This document shows positions 32,095 through 43,495 of a stretch of DNA of 64,000 nt, one piece after another. Within the stretch, counting starts at the first letter, position 1; every line of letters starts with the position of its first letter. The notes beneath the pieces are model-generated. The model saw only the letters and a program-made list of their open reading frames with translations, did not search any database and was not told the origin of the DNA. The position numbers were made by a program, and so were the translations under genes. This DNA comes from Chromobotia macracanthus (taxonomy: Eukaryota > Chordata > Actinopteri > Cypriniformes > Botiidae), in NCBI GenBank assembly GCA_036877525.1, contig JAZGTH010000041.1, forward strand, positions 62,001-126,000, given 5' to 3'.

Positions 32095-32235
32095 GTGAAG
32101 AATCTATCAGAGCAATCAGGGTTAGGTGCCTTGCTCAAGGACACTTCAGTTGCTACCTGCTGGCACTGAAATCGAACCAGTAACTTTCCATTACAAGCCA
32201 GACTCACTAACAAGCAGGCCACAACCGCCCCCTGA
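32095..32235 (-). repeat. tRNA-derived SINE (HE1-like), minus strand
   Basis: Contains, on the plus strand, GGTGCCTTGCTCAAGGACAC, 'AAATCGAACCAGTAACTTTC' (B-box complement) and GCAGGCCACAACCGCCCCC (complement of the tRNA-like head). Same family as 35,455-35,687. Confidence 0.75.
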
Positions 32236-32239
32236 TGAT

Positions 32240-33490
32240 TTAACAAAAACTACCTCATTCCACTTAGTAGTACCTCTTGTTGAATTTACTCAAGAAATTG
32301 AGGCAGCAGTCTAAATACATTTTATCAAGTACATAGTAAGACTTATTTTGATTTTTTTTAGGTCTAAGATGAAACTCTCACAGCTCAGCCTAAACATATC
32401 TGTGACACTGTCAATTAAAACCTTTCTTCATACAAATGCAGACTGCCTATGGGGATAGTGTGGCAGGCTGTTGCTATTAACAACTTTAACATCAACTTGA
32501 CTTACTATAAAGTTACTGTTCACTGGAGGCCTTGAAACATTGGTTATTTTTTTAAGTAACACTTCATTGTGTCATAATGTTCAAAAATGTTTGTACCTTG
32601 TACCTTCTTCACTGGCAAAATATCAAAAATCCAGACAATGGCTTCCCTCCCCATAAGCGTTGTGTTTCTCCATTTTGAGTTTTTGTGCTGTTGCATTATC
32701 CCCTGAATCGTTATATTTTAGTATCAACGGCTGCATCTCTTTAAAGTACAGGCCAAACCACTGGGAAAATTTTTTTTAAAAATTAAAATACACAAATATA
32801 TGGCCCTGTACTCTTGCATGACTTTGTCCACACTATATTTAATTTGCAGCTGCAATGTAACTTTGAATATAAACGTACATGTTCCTACTCATCCGTCAGC
32901 AGTACTTCTACAACTTGTGATGAGGCTGTATTATGTTCTTCACTGCCACAAAGGCTTCATTCTCCTTGTGAGTTCTCCTCTTTCATTCCTCAACCTGCAA
33001 ATGACAGGTGTCGCAAATACTCAAAAGATATTCACATCTGTGAAGCACAAGAGATCAGCAGGCATGAGTAAATCAAAAAAAGATGCTGTTACTAAAATAC
33101 ACTTACAGTCATGTTTGTTACAACTCCAAACGCTGAAGGAGCTTGAGCATAAGTATTGCCTCAATATAATAGAGGAGGGGTAGACATTTTTGGTAAGTAC
33201 CTGCCCTGTAATGGCTCCTGGATATTGAAGTTTGCCCATGACCGCTAGGAAGTCCATTTAAGCGACATCCAAGAGTTTAAAATTGTCACCTGCAGCTTCT
33301 CCTTGCCCTAACCATGGAACCCGAGAAAGAACAATGTTAAACTTACCTGTGATTTCCAATACATCAAAAAAAGGAGTGAAAGTGTTTTTGTTTTTTTTAA
33401 AACTGACCTTTTCTGTGTCACGTTATAGACTCTTAGACATACCAGCCTGTATGCCATCCAGAGGATCACTGAAACTTTACAGTTATTGTA
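32240..33490. other. No gene recognised
   Basis: A plus-strand frame at 32,980-33,183 (KKDAVTKIHLQSCLLQLQTL) looks helix-forming but has no recognised homology or clear splice context. Confidence 0.35.
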
Positions 33491-33496
33491 TAGGCT

Positions 33497-33545
33497 TTAA
33501 TCTTTGACATGGATGTCGGTGAAGGTGACAATGTACTTCATGAAC
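33497..33545 (-). pseudogene. R-family exon 4 relic, second copy
   Basis: After CTCTAAG the minus-strand frame reads FMKYIVTFTDIHVKD then a stop, where the copy at 6,849-6,939 continues DLSLYN; one base change (TTA to TAA) creates the stop. A (GA)n expansion sits in the adjoining intron at 33,549-33,620. Confidence 0.42.
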
Positions 33546-33548
33546 CTT

Positions 33549-33564
33549 AGAGAGAGAGAGAAAA

Positions 33565-33620
<56 letters not shown>
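33549..33620. repeat. (GA)n microsatellite
   Basis: Imperfect AG/GA dinucleotide tract. The antisense poly-SL ORF is an artefact. Confidence 0.95.
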
Positions 33621-33681
33621 GACACCTTAGAGAGAGATAAGACACCGTATTTGACATTTGCATGAGTTGAGATGTTAGTTA

Positions 33682-33770
33682 GGGGCAGTTGTGGCTTACT
33701 GGTTAGTAAGAAGTGCCCTTGAGCAAGGCACCTAACCCTTGATTGCTCCCCAGGCACAGCAGAGCAACAT
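33682..33770 (+). repeat. tRNA-derived SINE fragment (HE1-like)
   Basis: GGGGCAGTTGTGGCTTACTG head followed by CCTTGAGCAAGGCACCTAAC and TTGATTGCTCCCCAGGCACAG; the B-box middle is deleted. Flanking similarity to 7.2-7.5 kb resumes afterwards, so it inserted into an R-family duplicate. Confidence 0.7.
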
Positions 33771-34132
33771 GGCACATGCACATGGTTTTGATGGAGGACA
33801 CTACTTTCATATTCTAGGCTCTTCTGCTTTTCTGTATGTAGTACCCTATATTAATAAGGTGTATCATGAATCTTGTCACTTGGTATTAATGGATTTACTG
33901 TGTAAAAGTGTGTGTGTGGGTGACAATCAGAGTTATCTTTTTTACCCCTTGTTTGCTCTTCCTGTTGCCCCTTGTCTGTATGCCAGTAACAAATAATTCC
34001 CAAAAGAAGGAGGTGATCAGTCGAGTGCCTCTTATACAAGCCCTTTTTTGGTCAATGATTGTGTACATGGTCAAGAGAAATCACATCCAATCTCTGCCTC
34101 TGTTCTCTGTGAATGATGATGTGAAACTTTAC

Positions 34133-34295
34133 CTCTGATAAACTTGAAAGACCTTTTCTTGGTTGTTTGCTCAATGTCTGACTCAATATACGCCTCCTTC
34201 GCACCTCCAGAGCTTTGAGGAACAGATGAAGGTACAGAAGGTGCAGGCAGGACTGGCAGTGTTTCTTACCACCAAGCCCTTCTTTTGCATCTCCT
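34133..34295 (-). pseudogene. R-family exon 2 relic, second copy
   Basis: Same acceptor and donor borders as 7,537-7,707 but 163 nt, eight bases shorter and out of frame. It begins GDAKEGLGGKKHCQSC. The end of exon 1 (AKKALSKFTPK) is visible at about 34,376-34,410, with its GTACGC donor changed to GGGCGT. Confidence 0.4.
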
Positions 34296-34699
34296 CTAAC
34301 AACCTACTGTAAGCTACACACACAAAGGATCAGCAGCGCTCAAAATTCCATAAATCTACTGGTACTCCCAGAAACGCCCCTTGGGGGTGAATTTAGACAA
34401 GGCTTTTTTTTTTAATTTTTATTAAAAAAACCCCCACAAAAATACAAATAAATATTAACACGTATGCAACATGTCATATTCTTGGAGAAATGCAACACAA
34501 ACTGAGCTGACTTCACTCACAATAAACATTTTATAGAACAAGATCAATGCTACACAAGGCAAACAGATATGTACAAAGTAGATAGGAAGTTAGGTGATAG
34601 AAAGTACTTACCCCTTAGTTGGCATTTCAAGTGACTGGTCACATGCAAAAGATGATCTCCAGATGATAGTAAAAAACAGCTGTAAGATTTCACAGCAGA

Positions 34700-35045
34700 C
34701 AGGCTATTTTAACCTGCAGTCTTCATAGCCACACCCTAGCAACCAGTTACAGTACCCTAGCAACCACACCATTGACTTTAGTGGGCTTTAGGTTTTGATC
34801 TGGCAACTTTCTGACCACACCCTAGCAACCATATAGATTACCCAAGCAACCTCGTAACATCATGAATAATTTTAGCATATCTCTCATGCTAAGTCATGTT
34901 AACATTATGAACAATATATGTTATAATATACATATATAACATATATAACGTTAAATTCCGCTAACATAATGTTAAGTTATGCTAGCATAATGTTAAGTTA
35001 TGCTAGCATAATGTTAAGTCACGCTAGCATCATGAAAGATTTGTC
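34700..35045. repeat. GCTAGCATAATGTTAAGT tandem units and CCCTAGCAACC repeat
   Basis: The reverse of the GGTTGCTAGGG repeat (34,725-34,855) leads into about four copies of a ~20-bp unit TATGCTAGCATAATGTTAAG (34,960-35,030). Similar GTTAGCAT units recur at 35,695-35,790 and 57,580-57,670. Confidence 0.7.
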
Positions 35046-35057
35046 AGATATAGTAAC

Positions 35058-35382
35058 TGTTAGATTTAGTTCCCCGCACTAATGAATATAGTCAACACCC
35101 CTTAAGGGTTAATGAGTTTTGATATCTCCTTTTGAGTGACATATACTCATAAGACATGTTGCATAAAGAAGTCTAGAATACGTCCTGAAGCTGTTGTTTC
35201 TAACCTAATTATATGGTAATAAAATATAATCCAGCTATTTGATTGCTTGAGACAGATTTAGGTGCATCCTGTTCTGTTCTATATAATCTGCTTCTGTTGA
35301 GGAAATAAATGAGCTTGAGTCAACCACACTCTAGTGTCTGTGTCTCTTGCTCCCAGAGCTCTGCTGAAGGTTCCTCCTAACA
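35058..35382 (+). mobile_element. Probable solo LTR with TGTTAG...CTAACA ends
   Basis: A 325-bp segment with perfect 6-bp inverted ends, a TATA-like TCTATATAATCTGC (about 35,278) and an AATAAATGAG poly-A region (about 35,305). This is LTR architecture of ordinary length. No internal element adjoins and the target-site duplication is unclear. Family unknown. Confidence 0.5.
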
Positions 35383-35454
35383 ACATCCAATTAATCTGGT
35401 ATTGAAGAAAAGGTTTATCCAAACTAAATTAGAATCTTCCAGTAACTCATACCT

Positions 35455-35687
35455 GAAATGTGACCTCTGCATTTAACCCATCACTGGTGAGGAGTGAACA
35501 CACACTGCAAGTTGTAAACATACACATCCAGAGCAGTGGGTAGCACACTGCTATGCCCTGGGAGCAATCGGGGGTTAGGTGCCTTGCTCAAAGGCACTGC
35601 AGTTACTACCTGCCAGCGCTGGAATCGAACCAGGAACTTTCTGATCACAAGCCCGACTCACTTACCAGTAGGCCACAACTGCCCCCA
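35455..35687 (-). repeat. Near-complete tRNA-derived SINE (HE1-like)
   Basis: On the minus strand: GGGGCAGTTGTGGCCTACTG (A box region), GGTTCGATTCCAGC (B box), GAGCAAGGCACCTAACCCCC, then the non-tRNA body ending at GGGTTAAATGCAGAGGTCAC. It is the longest copy of this SINE in the window. Confidence 0.8.
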
Positions 35688-36138
35688 AAGTCAGTTGTCA
35701 TGCTAACATCATGCTAAATCATGTTAACAATGTTAAAACATGTTAGCATCATGCAATCATGTTAGCAAAACATGGTAACATCGTTTAAATGTTTAAGTAC
35801 ACAATCTTTTTTTCTCTTTTAGTTTCTTCAAATGTTCTCTATGCTCTGTCTACCTCAAAAAGGATTCTTCACATGAAACTCAAGCCTAATCCGGTTTATT
35901 GGTTTTACATAAATCAAATGTTTTGCTGATTAACAAATTAATTTCTCCTAACAAATTAATAAATTATGCTGTCTCTTGGTTCCAAAACATTCTCTAAACA
36001 ACAAAAAAACACGAAAAGAAAAGATGCAACAAAACAGTTTCTTTTTTGCAAAGCAGTCTTTCCTGCTCACTCTGTGTGCAACACAATCGTTGTCATAGCA
36101 GTCCTCCAACAGGTAGGGGGAGCCATTACTCCTGACTT

Positions 36139-37887
36139 CTAGACATGTTGTAGCTCAGGCATGTCAGAGGGTTGTGATATGTCACCCAGAAATGTTTGAC
36201 ACTGGCGCTTGTAATAAATTCTGCCTAGAACCAGCAGCAGCAGAAGAAAGGCGGCTCCACTCACTGCCCCACCCACACTGGTGCCCACACGACCCTCCGG
36301 CAGAGGTGCTGGGGTTGAAGAGGCGATGAGTGCTCGCTGCTTATTACCAGGTGCAGTGGCAAAGACGTCTGCAGCTAGGAGGTACACATTGGTGGTGGGG
36401 GGCAAGTTGATGATCAAGTGAAGGAAGAGGCAAGACAAGACAAAAGAGGGGCAGATGAAGGAATGAACACACAAAGAAATAGAGATGCTGTTAATGCATT
36501 ACCTGTTTTATGTCTCCAAGACAGCTGAAGAAACCTACCTCAAATTCGACTGTACTATAAAAACATTTCAGGCACTATAAATGCTTTAAAGTGTGAATGC
36601 TTTCAAAAATCATGCCCTAAATAGATTTTACTTATAAGTGAAGTTGTATTACTTAAATCAAATCAATATTTATATATTGACACTGTTTCAATAAAACAGT
36701 GTTTAAAGCATTTGTCAGTTACAATTATGCAGGTCAGTAAATCAAAGACTCACACTGCACGTTAACTGTGTAGGGGATCCTGAAGTCATTCAGTAGGGCA
36801 GGGTGTTTTACCACACAGGTTAGAGTGTGACCGTGGGCCTGGCGGCTCGGTTGCCAGGTGTAGCGCACCTTGTGTTGTCGTGGTGCCATCGGCATCACCC
36901 TGCATGTGCGCCTCGGACGTGCCATATAAATCAGTCTCCCAGGAGACGTCCGCGGGAGGTCGCCCTCCCTCTGCGATACACGTCACCACCGTGGTTTTGT
37001 TTCCGCCGTCGATTAGAGGGGAAGTGCCGGCCGAGATATACATCTTCGGCTCCACTTCAAGATAGAAGTTTTTCATTTGATGTACTAAACAACTGTACTA
37101 ATATACTAATTTAACTAAACATTACAAAATGAGAGAAGACAAACTCATCCCATGTATCAAAATGATTTGTTTTAATGGTTTATCCAGTTAACATGGTAGT
37201 GGGCAGGGTCTGGGTTTGCACAAACCGCTATGAACCTCAGTTGACTCCTTCCCCACATTCTTATACCATGGTGTGGAACTATTTGATTAATACTGCCCAA
37301 ATATACATGCACAGAAAGAAGGTGTGGCTTAAGTTATTGCAGTAATGTTGCAGACGACAGGTTCAAAGACTAATGACATTGGGCAGTCATCTTTATGAAA
37401 CAATCTACCTCTGTCTCATTCTGAGAGATGCACGATATATCAGTGGCTGATATACTGCAGAAATCACACAAATACAGTGCAGGGGAAGCTGCTTTAAAAC
37501 CATGACTTACCTAGCACATGGATATTCGTTGAGACCTGGAAGACACCCTGTGGAAACATGGTCACCTTGCAGGTGTAGACGCCAATGTCCGTTAAACCCA
37601 CGTCTTTCAGCACAATGGAGGCATTGTGTGCACGGGGCCAGCGGAAGGACAGACGATGCATGTATTGGGGCAGGATGAAGATGCCTTCTGTGGGGTTGTA
37701 AATAGCAAGGGTCTCTGGGCCGGTGGGGAGCTGCCTCTCCCCTAAGATTTGGGTCAGGCTGATACTCGTGGACCTGTTGTCCACCGGAAACATGCATCTT
37801 AGGGTGACGCGCCCACCAAGCACTGCATTTACCTTAGCAGGGACAATAATCACTTGACTGGGATACACCACATCTAAAGATAGATAG

Positions 37888-37936
<49 letters not shown>

Positions 37937-38112
37937 ATTTGTCAGAACACTAGAACTTTGGTGTTTGCCTTTTGAAAAGGGCTTGAGATCTTGAACACCA
38001 TCTCAATTGACATCCATTCTGATCAAGTGTGTTACCTACTTCTGTAACTGTTGATACTCTGAATATTTGCAGAGCAACAGAGAAGCAAAACAATGTTCAA
38101 GCATGACAACAT
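36139..38112 (-). CDS. Nectin/PVR-like Ig receptor gene, four coding exons, one frameshift
   Basis: Exon 1 (38,112-38,040): ATG and a hydrophobic signal peptide, MLSCLNIVLLLCCSAN, donor GTAGGT. Exon 2 (37,873-37,511): a V-set Ig domain with VTLRCMFP, RLSFRWPRAH and DIGVYTCKV, donor GTAAGT. Exon 3 (37,054-36,754): a C2-type domain with PKMYISAGTSPL, TVVTCIAEGGRPPADVSW and LTCVVKHP. It is 301 nt where phase-1 splicing needs a multiple of three; one extra G near 36,871 shifts the frame. Exon 4 (36,368-36,139): stalk, a membrane helix (GAAFLLLLLVLG) and a short tail ending PELQHV. All introns are phase 1, as usual for Ig genes. About 320 residues with two Ig domains, fewer than the three of true nectins. 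A cell-surface adhesion or immune-ligand role is inferred. The frameshift may be an error or a pseudogene mark. Confidence 0.8.
37876..37935. repeat. (GATA)n/(GA)n microsatellite in the nectin-like gene
   Basis: GATAGATAGAGATAGATAGA passes into (GA)n, starting two bases from the acceptor of exon 2, so on the gene strand the polypyrimidine tract is itself part of the (TC)n/(TATC)n repeat. Confidence 0.95.
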
Positions 38113-38119
38113 CCTGCAA

Positions 38120-39525
38120 AAAATATAAAACAAGCAAACCTTAGAACACAGCAAACATGAGTTTCAGGAAGATTTTGGCAGCCCATTGAAATTCATTGGT
38201 ATGTGACCTTCAATCTCCTCTCTGTGGCAATGGAAAAGTATATACTTACAGTGATGAAAGCAACAGTTACATTTAAACGTTTCCGACTTCTGTCAGCTTG
38301 TTGAACACATTTTTATTTGGATATTTCTACAATATGATGGCTGAAGCAGCAGCGAGTGACAGCGTGACATTGTTTTCATGGTAAACACATTATGAGCGAA
38401 ATTCGCAGCTCACATTTAAACAGTTCTGAGTTTGGATTGCGTGAATGAGAAAATGAGAAAGTCTTCACGAGTTTTTCATATTCTTTTACTGCAAACACAT
38501 GCATACCTGCATATAGCGTGTCCAGAAACACTTAACGTGGCTTAACAATGTTAGCAGTGTTACATGTAACATTCTTTATCATCCCTGAAAATCACACCAT
38601 TATCTAATATCATCTCCCCAGCACATATTTGAGTAATTAAATTAACATCATAAACGTGCGACTCGTTGATAGTTTAAATTAATGACTACCAGTCGACAAC
38701 GAAAATCTTTAGTCGGTGGCAGCCCAATTTAACTTCCAACAACGACTTTAACCCAATTTAAGTCATCATATAAATATTACTGGGAGCTTACCTAAAACGG
38801 GATATTAATATTTTATAAAGACAGAGACGGACAACAACACGTCACACCTACCTTGGGGGAGGGGCGCTAGAGTGCTAGAGATACCCCTACCGGAGTATTA
38901 CATATTTTAACTAAGCACATATCAAGTTCAATTAGATGGTGGTTTTCCAAGCTGTATAATAGTAACATTCAAGTGTCAGTGTATGCATTTTTGCAGTTTT
39001 TCAAGACTCTTTCATTTGGTTAAAAGTTCAAACATCATATCACAGTTGGTGAATCCCTGTATTGAACAGCCTAAAATATTACTACAGTCTGTGAAGCTGC
39101 ACAAGTCTCAGTGAATTCTGAAATTTAAATTTGAGTTTAAATGTTAATGTCCATGTTGAGAACTGGATTACCACCACCACTGACAAATCCCTCCACATCT
39201 GCAGTCATCATGCGCAACACAACTTCATTATCACTCACCTAAGTCCACAAAATTACACTTCCCCTTAAACCACCTGACGCTTTTTGTTCTTAATTTTTGG
39301 CATGTAGTTTGTTTAATATTTATGTATTTGTTCATTTTTTTTGTTCATTATTTGTTTAGTCAGAATGATAAGTAAACCCTAGAGGAACTGACAAGGGAAG
39401 GTCACAACAAATTCAGTCCATTTACAGGCATAAGCACCCTGTGAAGAATAGGACAGACATGCTGTCTAGACAGATAATCAGGTATCAATACACTTTTACA
39501 TTATTTTTCATAGCTGTTTTTGCCT
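38120..39525. other. No gene recognised
   Basis: Presumed upstream region of the nectin-like gene. CCTGCAAAAAATATAAAAC just beyond the start exon could on the minus strand be a TATA-like or acceptor (TTTTTTGCAG) element. Nothing else seen. Confidence 0.35.
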
Positions 39526-39531
39526 AAACAG

Positions 39532-39557
39532 GATAATGTGAAGTCTCTGTGGAAGAA
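39532..39557 (+). other. 26-nt microexon-like duplicate of 5,690 region
   Basis: CTAAACAG|GATAATGTGAAGTCTCTGTG GAAGAA|GTGAGT has clean splice borders and repeats 5,690-5,716. It marks the left edge of a block that, as at 5.7-8 kb, also holds R-family sequence on the other strand. Confidence 0.35.
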
Positions 39558-39904
39558 GTGAGTAAAGGCAGCAGTCCCTGCTGACTCAGCGTAGGACACA
39601 GCGCAGTCCAATATAATTGAAATGGGCTTTCCCACAGCACAGAAACAGAAACAACATGACATTGACATTTAATGGTAGAACTTTCACATAAACAATGTTG
39701 ACCTGAGATGGCACACGAGACAGTTGCAGCATATGGGACGAATGTGATACTGTACCTAAAAGAATTTTACATGCAACTGACAAGTCTCCACAGCTTGGTA
39801 GCTCACAGCTCACTGGCAACTACCATGCTGTACTTCATGAAAGAAATTAGGGTCAGAACCTATTCAACATTTAAATGACTTGAGATGTTTGTTACATTAC
39901 TGAC

Positions 39905-40052
39905 CTCTTAAGACTTTTCCAGTAATTAAGCACTGTCTGCTCTAAGAGCCTTGTCTGATTCAGTACACTGAAGTACTATTGTACTTTCTCCACCTTCCAT
40001 ACAAAATGTAGATTCGGCTCATTGAGGTCCATGTAATACATGAAGCTGGAGA
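39905..40052 (-). pseudogene. R-family exon 3 relic, best-preserved copy
   Basis: Acceptor AATTACAG and donor GTCAGT frame 148 nt that read SSFMYYMDLNEPNLHFVWKV, one in-frame TAG after EKVQ, then LEQTVLNYWKSLKR. The exon would splice in the right phase to the exon-4 sequence seen at 6,939 and 33,545, giving KSLKRF. I recognise this as the N-terminal domain of a fish Crypton-like tyrosine-recombinase family, from memory. Only one nonsense codon separates it from an open exon. No exon 4 is found beside it. Confidence 0.45.
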
Positions 40053-40505
40053 CTGTAATTATACACATTATTATACATTTTACAATAAAATCTGCAGGGT
40101 TGAAGATAAAAAAGTGTTAAAATGTGACCACAATGCACAGTTCAGGAATAAGAACGAAAAACATTTACTCACATTTGTTTATTTACTGTGTAAAAAATTG
40201 TGTATGTGTATGACATTTTGATTTCACTTTAACTCACTGTTTTCAGACTGAGGCTTCCATTTATTAATTGCATTTCCTGGTCTCTCAGTTTTGTGGATCT
40301 CCTTCGAATCTGTCTCCTCATGATGACTGAAAATGCAAAATATTTGACAGAATGCTTAAATAAATAAGCACAAAGCCTTTAGATATACAGCAACTTGTTC
40401 TGTGAGAATTATTAGCAGTGAAAAGAATACTTGGTTTCTTTACATCCAAAACAGTCAGTATTAAACAGTTAGGTAGGAAAGATTCTCCCTTTAATTAAAT
40501 TAAAC

Positions 40506-41022
40506 TGTGACTACCCCCTGGCTTCATGTCTTGAGTGTCTCTTAGATTCTCTTGACAGGATCCTGACTTAGTCCTAGTCTTGCTTCTTGGAGTCAGGATC
40601 TAGACTAATGCTCTGTGCCTTTGTCACCTGTGGAAGCACATGGCCATTGTTTGTTTACTTTGTGCCATGTGTTCTCCTGTCCCGTGTTATGACCCCGCCC
40701 TCTCGTTTCTTTGTTAATCCTCCTGTCATTGGTTTATTCCCCCCCACCCTCGTTATTTGCCTTGGTTTTGTCTTATTTAATGCCCTTGTGTTTGCTGTCT
40801 TGTGCTGGTTCGTTGTTTACTGTTCGATGTTTATTGTCAGTGGATCATCGTGTCTGTTGTCATGGTTTTGGTTATGGTTCTTGTTTTTCCCCCTCGAGGG
40901 GGTTTAAGTCTGGATTATGTTTGCCTGTTGGCTTCTGTTTCCCCCTCGAGGGAGTTTTGTTTAAAGTTTTCATGTTCATTTCAAGCTGTTCTGCGTTTGG
41001 GTTCTCCCTCCCCCGTCCCTGA
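40506..41022 (+). mobile_element. Divergent solo LTR related to 60,954-61,614
   Basis: Shares CTTGACAGGATCCTGACTT, GTGGAAGCACATGG, CGTGTTATGACCCCGCCC, TGTCTTATTTAATGCCCTTG and a terminal CCCCGTCCCTGACA with the LTRs at 13.1 and 61 kb. Only one unit of the 32-bp minisatellite is recognisable. Long ORFs in it are by-products. Confidence 0.7.
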
Positions 41023-41024
41023 CA

Positions 41025-41490
41025 CAGTTGCAATGCAAACGGGAACAAAAAAAAAACAATTGTCAGGCACCAAACATATATTCCATACTTCCATATATTA
41101 CATACTGTAACCTATGCATGTATTTAATGTTTTATTTTAATATATGACCAGCTACGTATTCAAAATAAAGCTCACTACAAACGTCTACAGTACTATGGCT
41201 AGTGCTATAGTTATTGACCCGTTATCCAATATTGCAAGCAGCCTACAGCAGTCGGTTTACCCTGAATCGCATCTTCTGATATATTTCACACATTATTTTT
41301 CATTTTCCACTGCAATTCAGTAACAGGCTAGCTAACCAATTATCACGATGCAATGACATTTGAAAATATTCGGCGGTTCTACACTAAGCTGTTTAATACA
41401 ACTGTTTAATACATTGTAGGTTACTGTCAAAACACTGGATCTAACTTGCAAAGGTAGCGTAAATTGTGACAGTATTTTCCGTTTTTATTT
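41025..41490. other. No gene recognised
   Basis: AT-rich; the start (GGGAACAAAAAAAAAACAAT, CAGGCACCAAACATATATTC) resembles 48,100-48,140, so it belongs to the duplicated material around gene A. Confidence 0.4.
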
Positions 41491-41495
41491 CTTAC

Positions 41496-41597
41496 CTCTA
41501 CGCTGCAGCAGCTGAATCTGAACCTTTTGAGCAGTTCGGTTTATGTTCGGAAATAAAAGCCCTTTTCTGCACCGCCTTTCCTCTTTTTACGGTCCAT
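41496..41597 (-). pseudogene. Possible first exon of a hAT/ZMYM-type gene
   Basis: An ATG at 41,597 gives MDRKKRKGGAEK, then a frame break, then a Ser/Ala-rich stretch up to GAG|GTAAG at 41,496. M-D-R-K-(R)-K-G-G-A-E-K is, from memory, the typical start of fish hAT-transposase-derived ZMYM/THAP12-like proteins. Only this exon is seen. The frameshift makes it non-functional. Confidence 0.25.
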
Positions 41598-41599
41598 TA

Positions 41600-42425
41600 T
41601 CTGACAGTTAGCTTGTGTCGCACTGGCTTTGATGAGGAGCTTGATTTTGACTGAACATCTGCTTAACTTCTGATCGGATTCGGGTCGGTCCAACTCGGGA
41701 TCAGACCGGCTGTTGCCGACTGGGTCAAATGCTTAGTAATTTATTATTACTATAACCATATTAAAACCAAGCGATAAAAACCCGTCCCATGCACTGCTGG
41801 CGTGTGAAAACAATGCATTTATGTATATATATAAAAAATCTTACATTTTAAATCCCACATTTTAAAAAACGGTCTGGCCCCTCTGGCATTTGCCAGACGG
41901 CCAATCCGCCCATGCCATAACCTCAACCAACTAATATTGGCTTGAACAAATCCAAAATAATCCGCCAAAGAAAACATGTATTTGAGGGTGAAACTTTTAC
42001 TCAGAACGACTTGCGCATTCAAGGCATACAATTTATCAGCATGTGCTTTCCCTGGTAACTGAATGACGTATCGAGTAAGACGTTTGAGTAAGACTGCATT
42101 AAAAGACAAACACTGTGAGTTGTCTGTGTAGTATTATCGAATCGAAGTGAATACCATGCCATAGAGAACGCATATAATAATGAAAATAACTTTGTAAATG
42201 CGTGGGTTCATGGAACATATGAAATGTACAACCAATCGATTATTATTATTACCCTCAAGAAGGACCGCATATTAACAAGTGCGCGTTATCGTTGTGGTTG
42301 ATTTAAAACCTTTGAAAGTATAACACGAATCCGTCCAGTTTTTTCTCCCTGTTTTCATTAGTACAAAGGCTCGACCAGAGCAAATGCTTAATATGTGGAA
42401 CATGGAAAACAACAACATCAAAAAG
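41600..42425. other. No gene recognised
   Basis: Contains a ~90-bp stretch (ATATTGGCTTGAACAAATCC, about 41,932-42,000) that is repeated at 48,174-48,235. No coding content. Confidence 0.4.
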
Positions 42426-43257
42426 GCCATCCCCCACATTTAATAATAATTGAATAATAGTCTATATAAAAGTAGATTTTGTACAAATAATTTCACACTT
42501 ATATGCTATGTATTCGTCGTGACTAATACTTTTAACAAAAAAAATATTTTATATTGTAATATAAAAAAATCATTTCGAAAGTTACATTTTTTTAAAAAAA
42601 AACTGTTTCCTTTAAAAAAACTTTTTAGCAGAATTACGGAGTATAAAATTGCTGGCATTGAAATGCCCTATTTTAATTAGTTTTGAACAAGTCTAATAAT
42701 TTTGCACCAATAAAATAAATCGTTTGACTTCAGACACTGGGACTGGGACTTTTTGATGATAGTGCTTGCAAATCAACATTAGAGCGCCACCCTTAGGCAG
42801 AATTACGGAAGGACACTAGACATCAGCCAAAACTGCTCTAAACGCGTTCAGTCATTTAAATGTAAAACTTATTTCACTAGCAATTAATCATATAGACTAC
42901 GACCCAAAATCTGCCTCATCTAAATTAATAGTCGAGAGCTACTACTGGAGAGAACTGTATACTAGATCTAATCACTGGATTTAACACTGTGGCATCCTGA
43001 ACGAGATGGAATGAAAAAAATTGCCTAAACAAAAATACATCTACATGGTCCTTTATTTGATGTCTTTTAAACCTCGTGTCATGTCATGAAATATCCATTC
43101 CCCGACTATGCCATTATTAACTTCAAATTAAATGAATCATTAATATCCATTCCCCAACTATTAAATTCAACAAACAAATATAAGACAGGAATAAGTAACA
43201 ATACAAAACTGTCAATAGAAAAAACATTAAGGTTTAAGTAAATGATAACAAGACCAC

Positions 43258-43329
43258 CTATTGCCCCTCCTCTTCCTCTGAGGATGAAACACATGGGGAG
43301 ACGTCTGCAGACATCAGAAACTGACAACG
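43258..43329 (-). CDS. Gene A last exon (SADVSPCVSSSEEEEGQ*)
   Basis: A 72-nt phase-0 terminal exon after CATTTAG: RCQFLMSADVSPCVSSSEEE then EGQ and TAG. The duplicate (62,513-62,584) has the same length and differs by a few codons. Acidic/Ser-rich; no catalytic domain, so gene A as seen would encode a short disordered acidic protein or the N-terminal part of a larger one. Confidence 0.45.
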   Translation of the reverse strand, partial: RCQFLMSADVSPCVSSSEEEEGQ

Positions 43330-43426
43330 CTAAATGGAAATCATAATATTTACTGTCACAACAAGAATAATTTTGTTCACTCATTCATAATGGAACAAAC
43401 TCACTCACACAATTGGAACAAATCAC

Positions 43427-43495
43427 CTCATCTTCCTCAGAGTCAGATTCCACACATTCAGAGGTAGAGTAATAAGCAGGCGATGAATTTACAGA
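43427..43495 (-). CDS. Gene A internal acidic exon, 23 codons
   Basis: A 69-nt phase-0 exon between CTTTAG and GTGATT, beginning SVNSSPAYYSTSE and ending CVESDSEEDE. The duplicate at 62,703-62,783 has 27 codons; the 12-nt difference (SEDD) keeps frame. The ESDSEEDE patch looks like a casein-kinase-2-type site, inferred only from sequence. Confidence 0.45.

Noticed and set aside
34960..35030. Short regularly repeated units that might suggest a CRISPR-like array
   Set aside because: Eukaryotic context, units abut without unique spacers; a simple tandem repeat.
35455..35687. tRNA gene suggested by A- and B-box sequences
   Set aside because: No full cloverleaf and a SINE body follows; it is a tRNA-derived SINE.
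36827..37114. Plus-strand ORFs over the nectin-like C2 exon
   Set aside because: Antisense shadows of the Ig exon.
40587..41110. Three overlapping hydrophobic ORFs
   Set aside because: They fall within a T-rich LTR relative; hydrophobicity comes from composition.
43106..43384. 92-codon minus-strand ORF over the gene A last exon
   Set aside because: Different frame from the spliced, duplicated exon; the frame ending EEEEGQ is the one kept in both copies.
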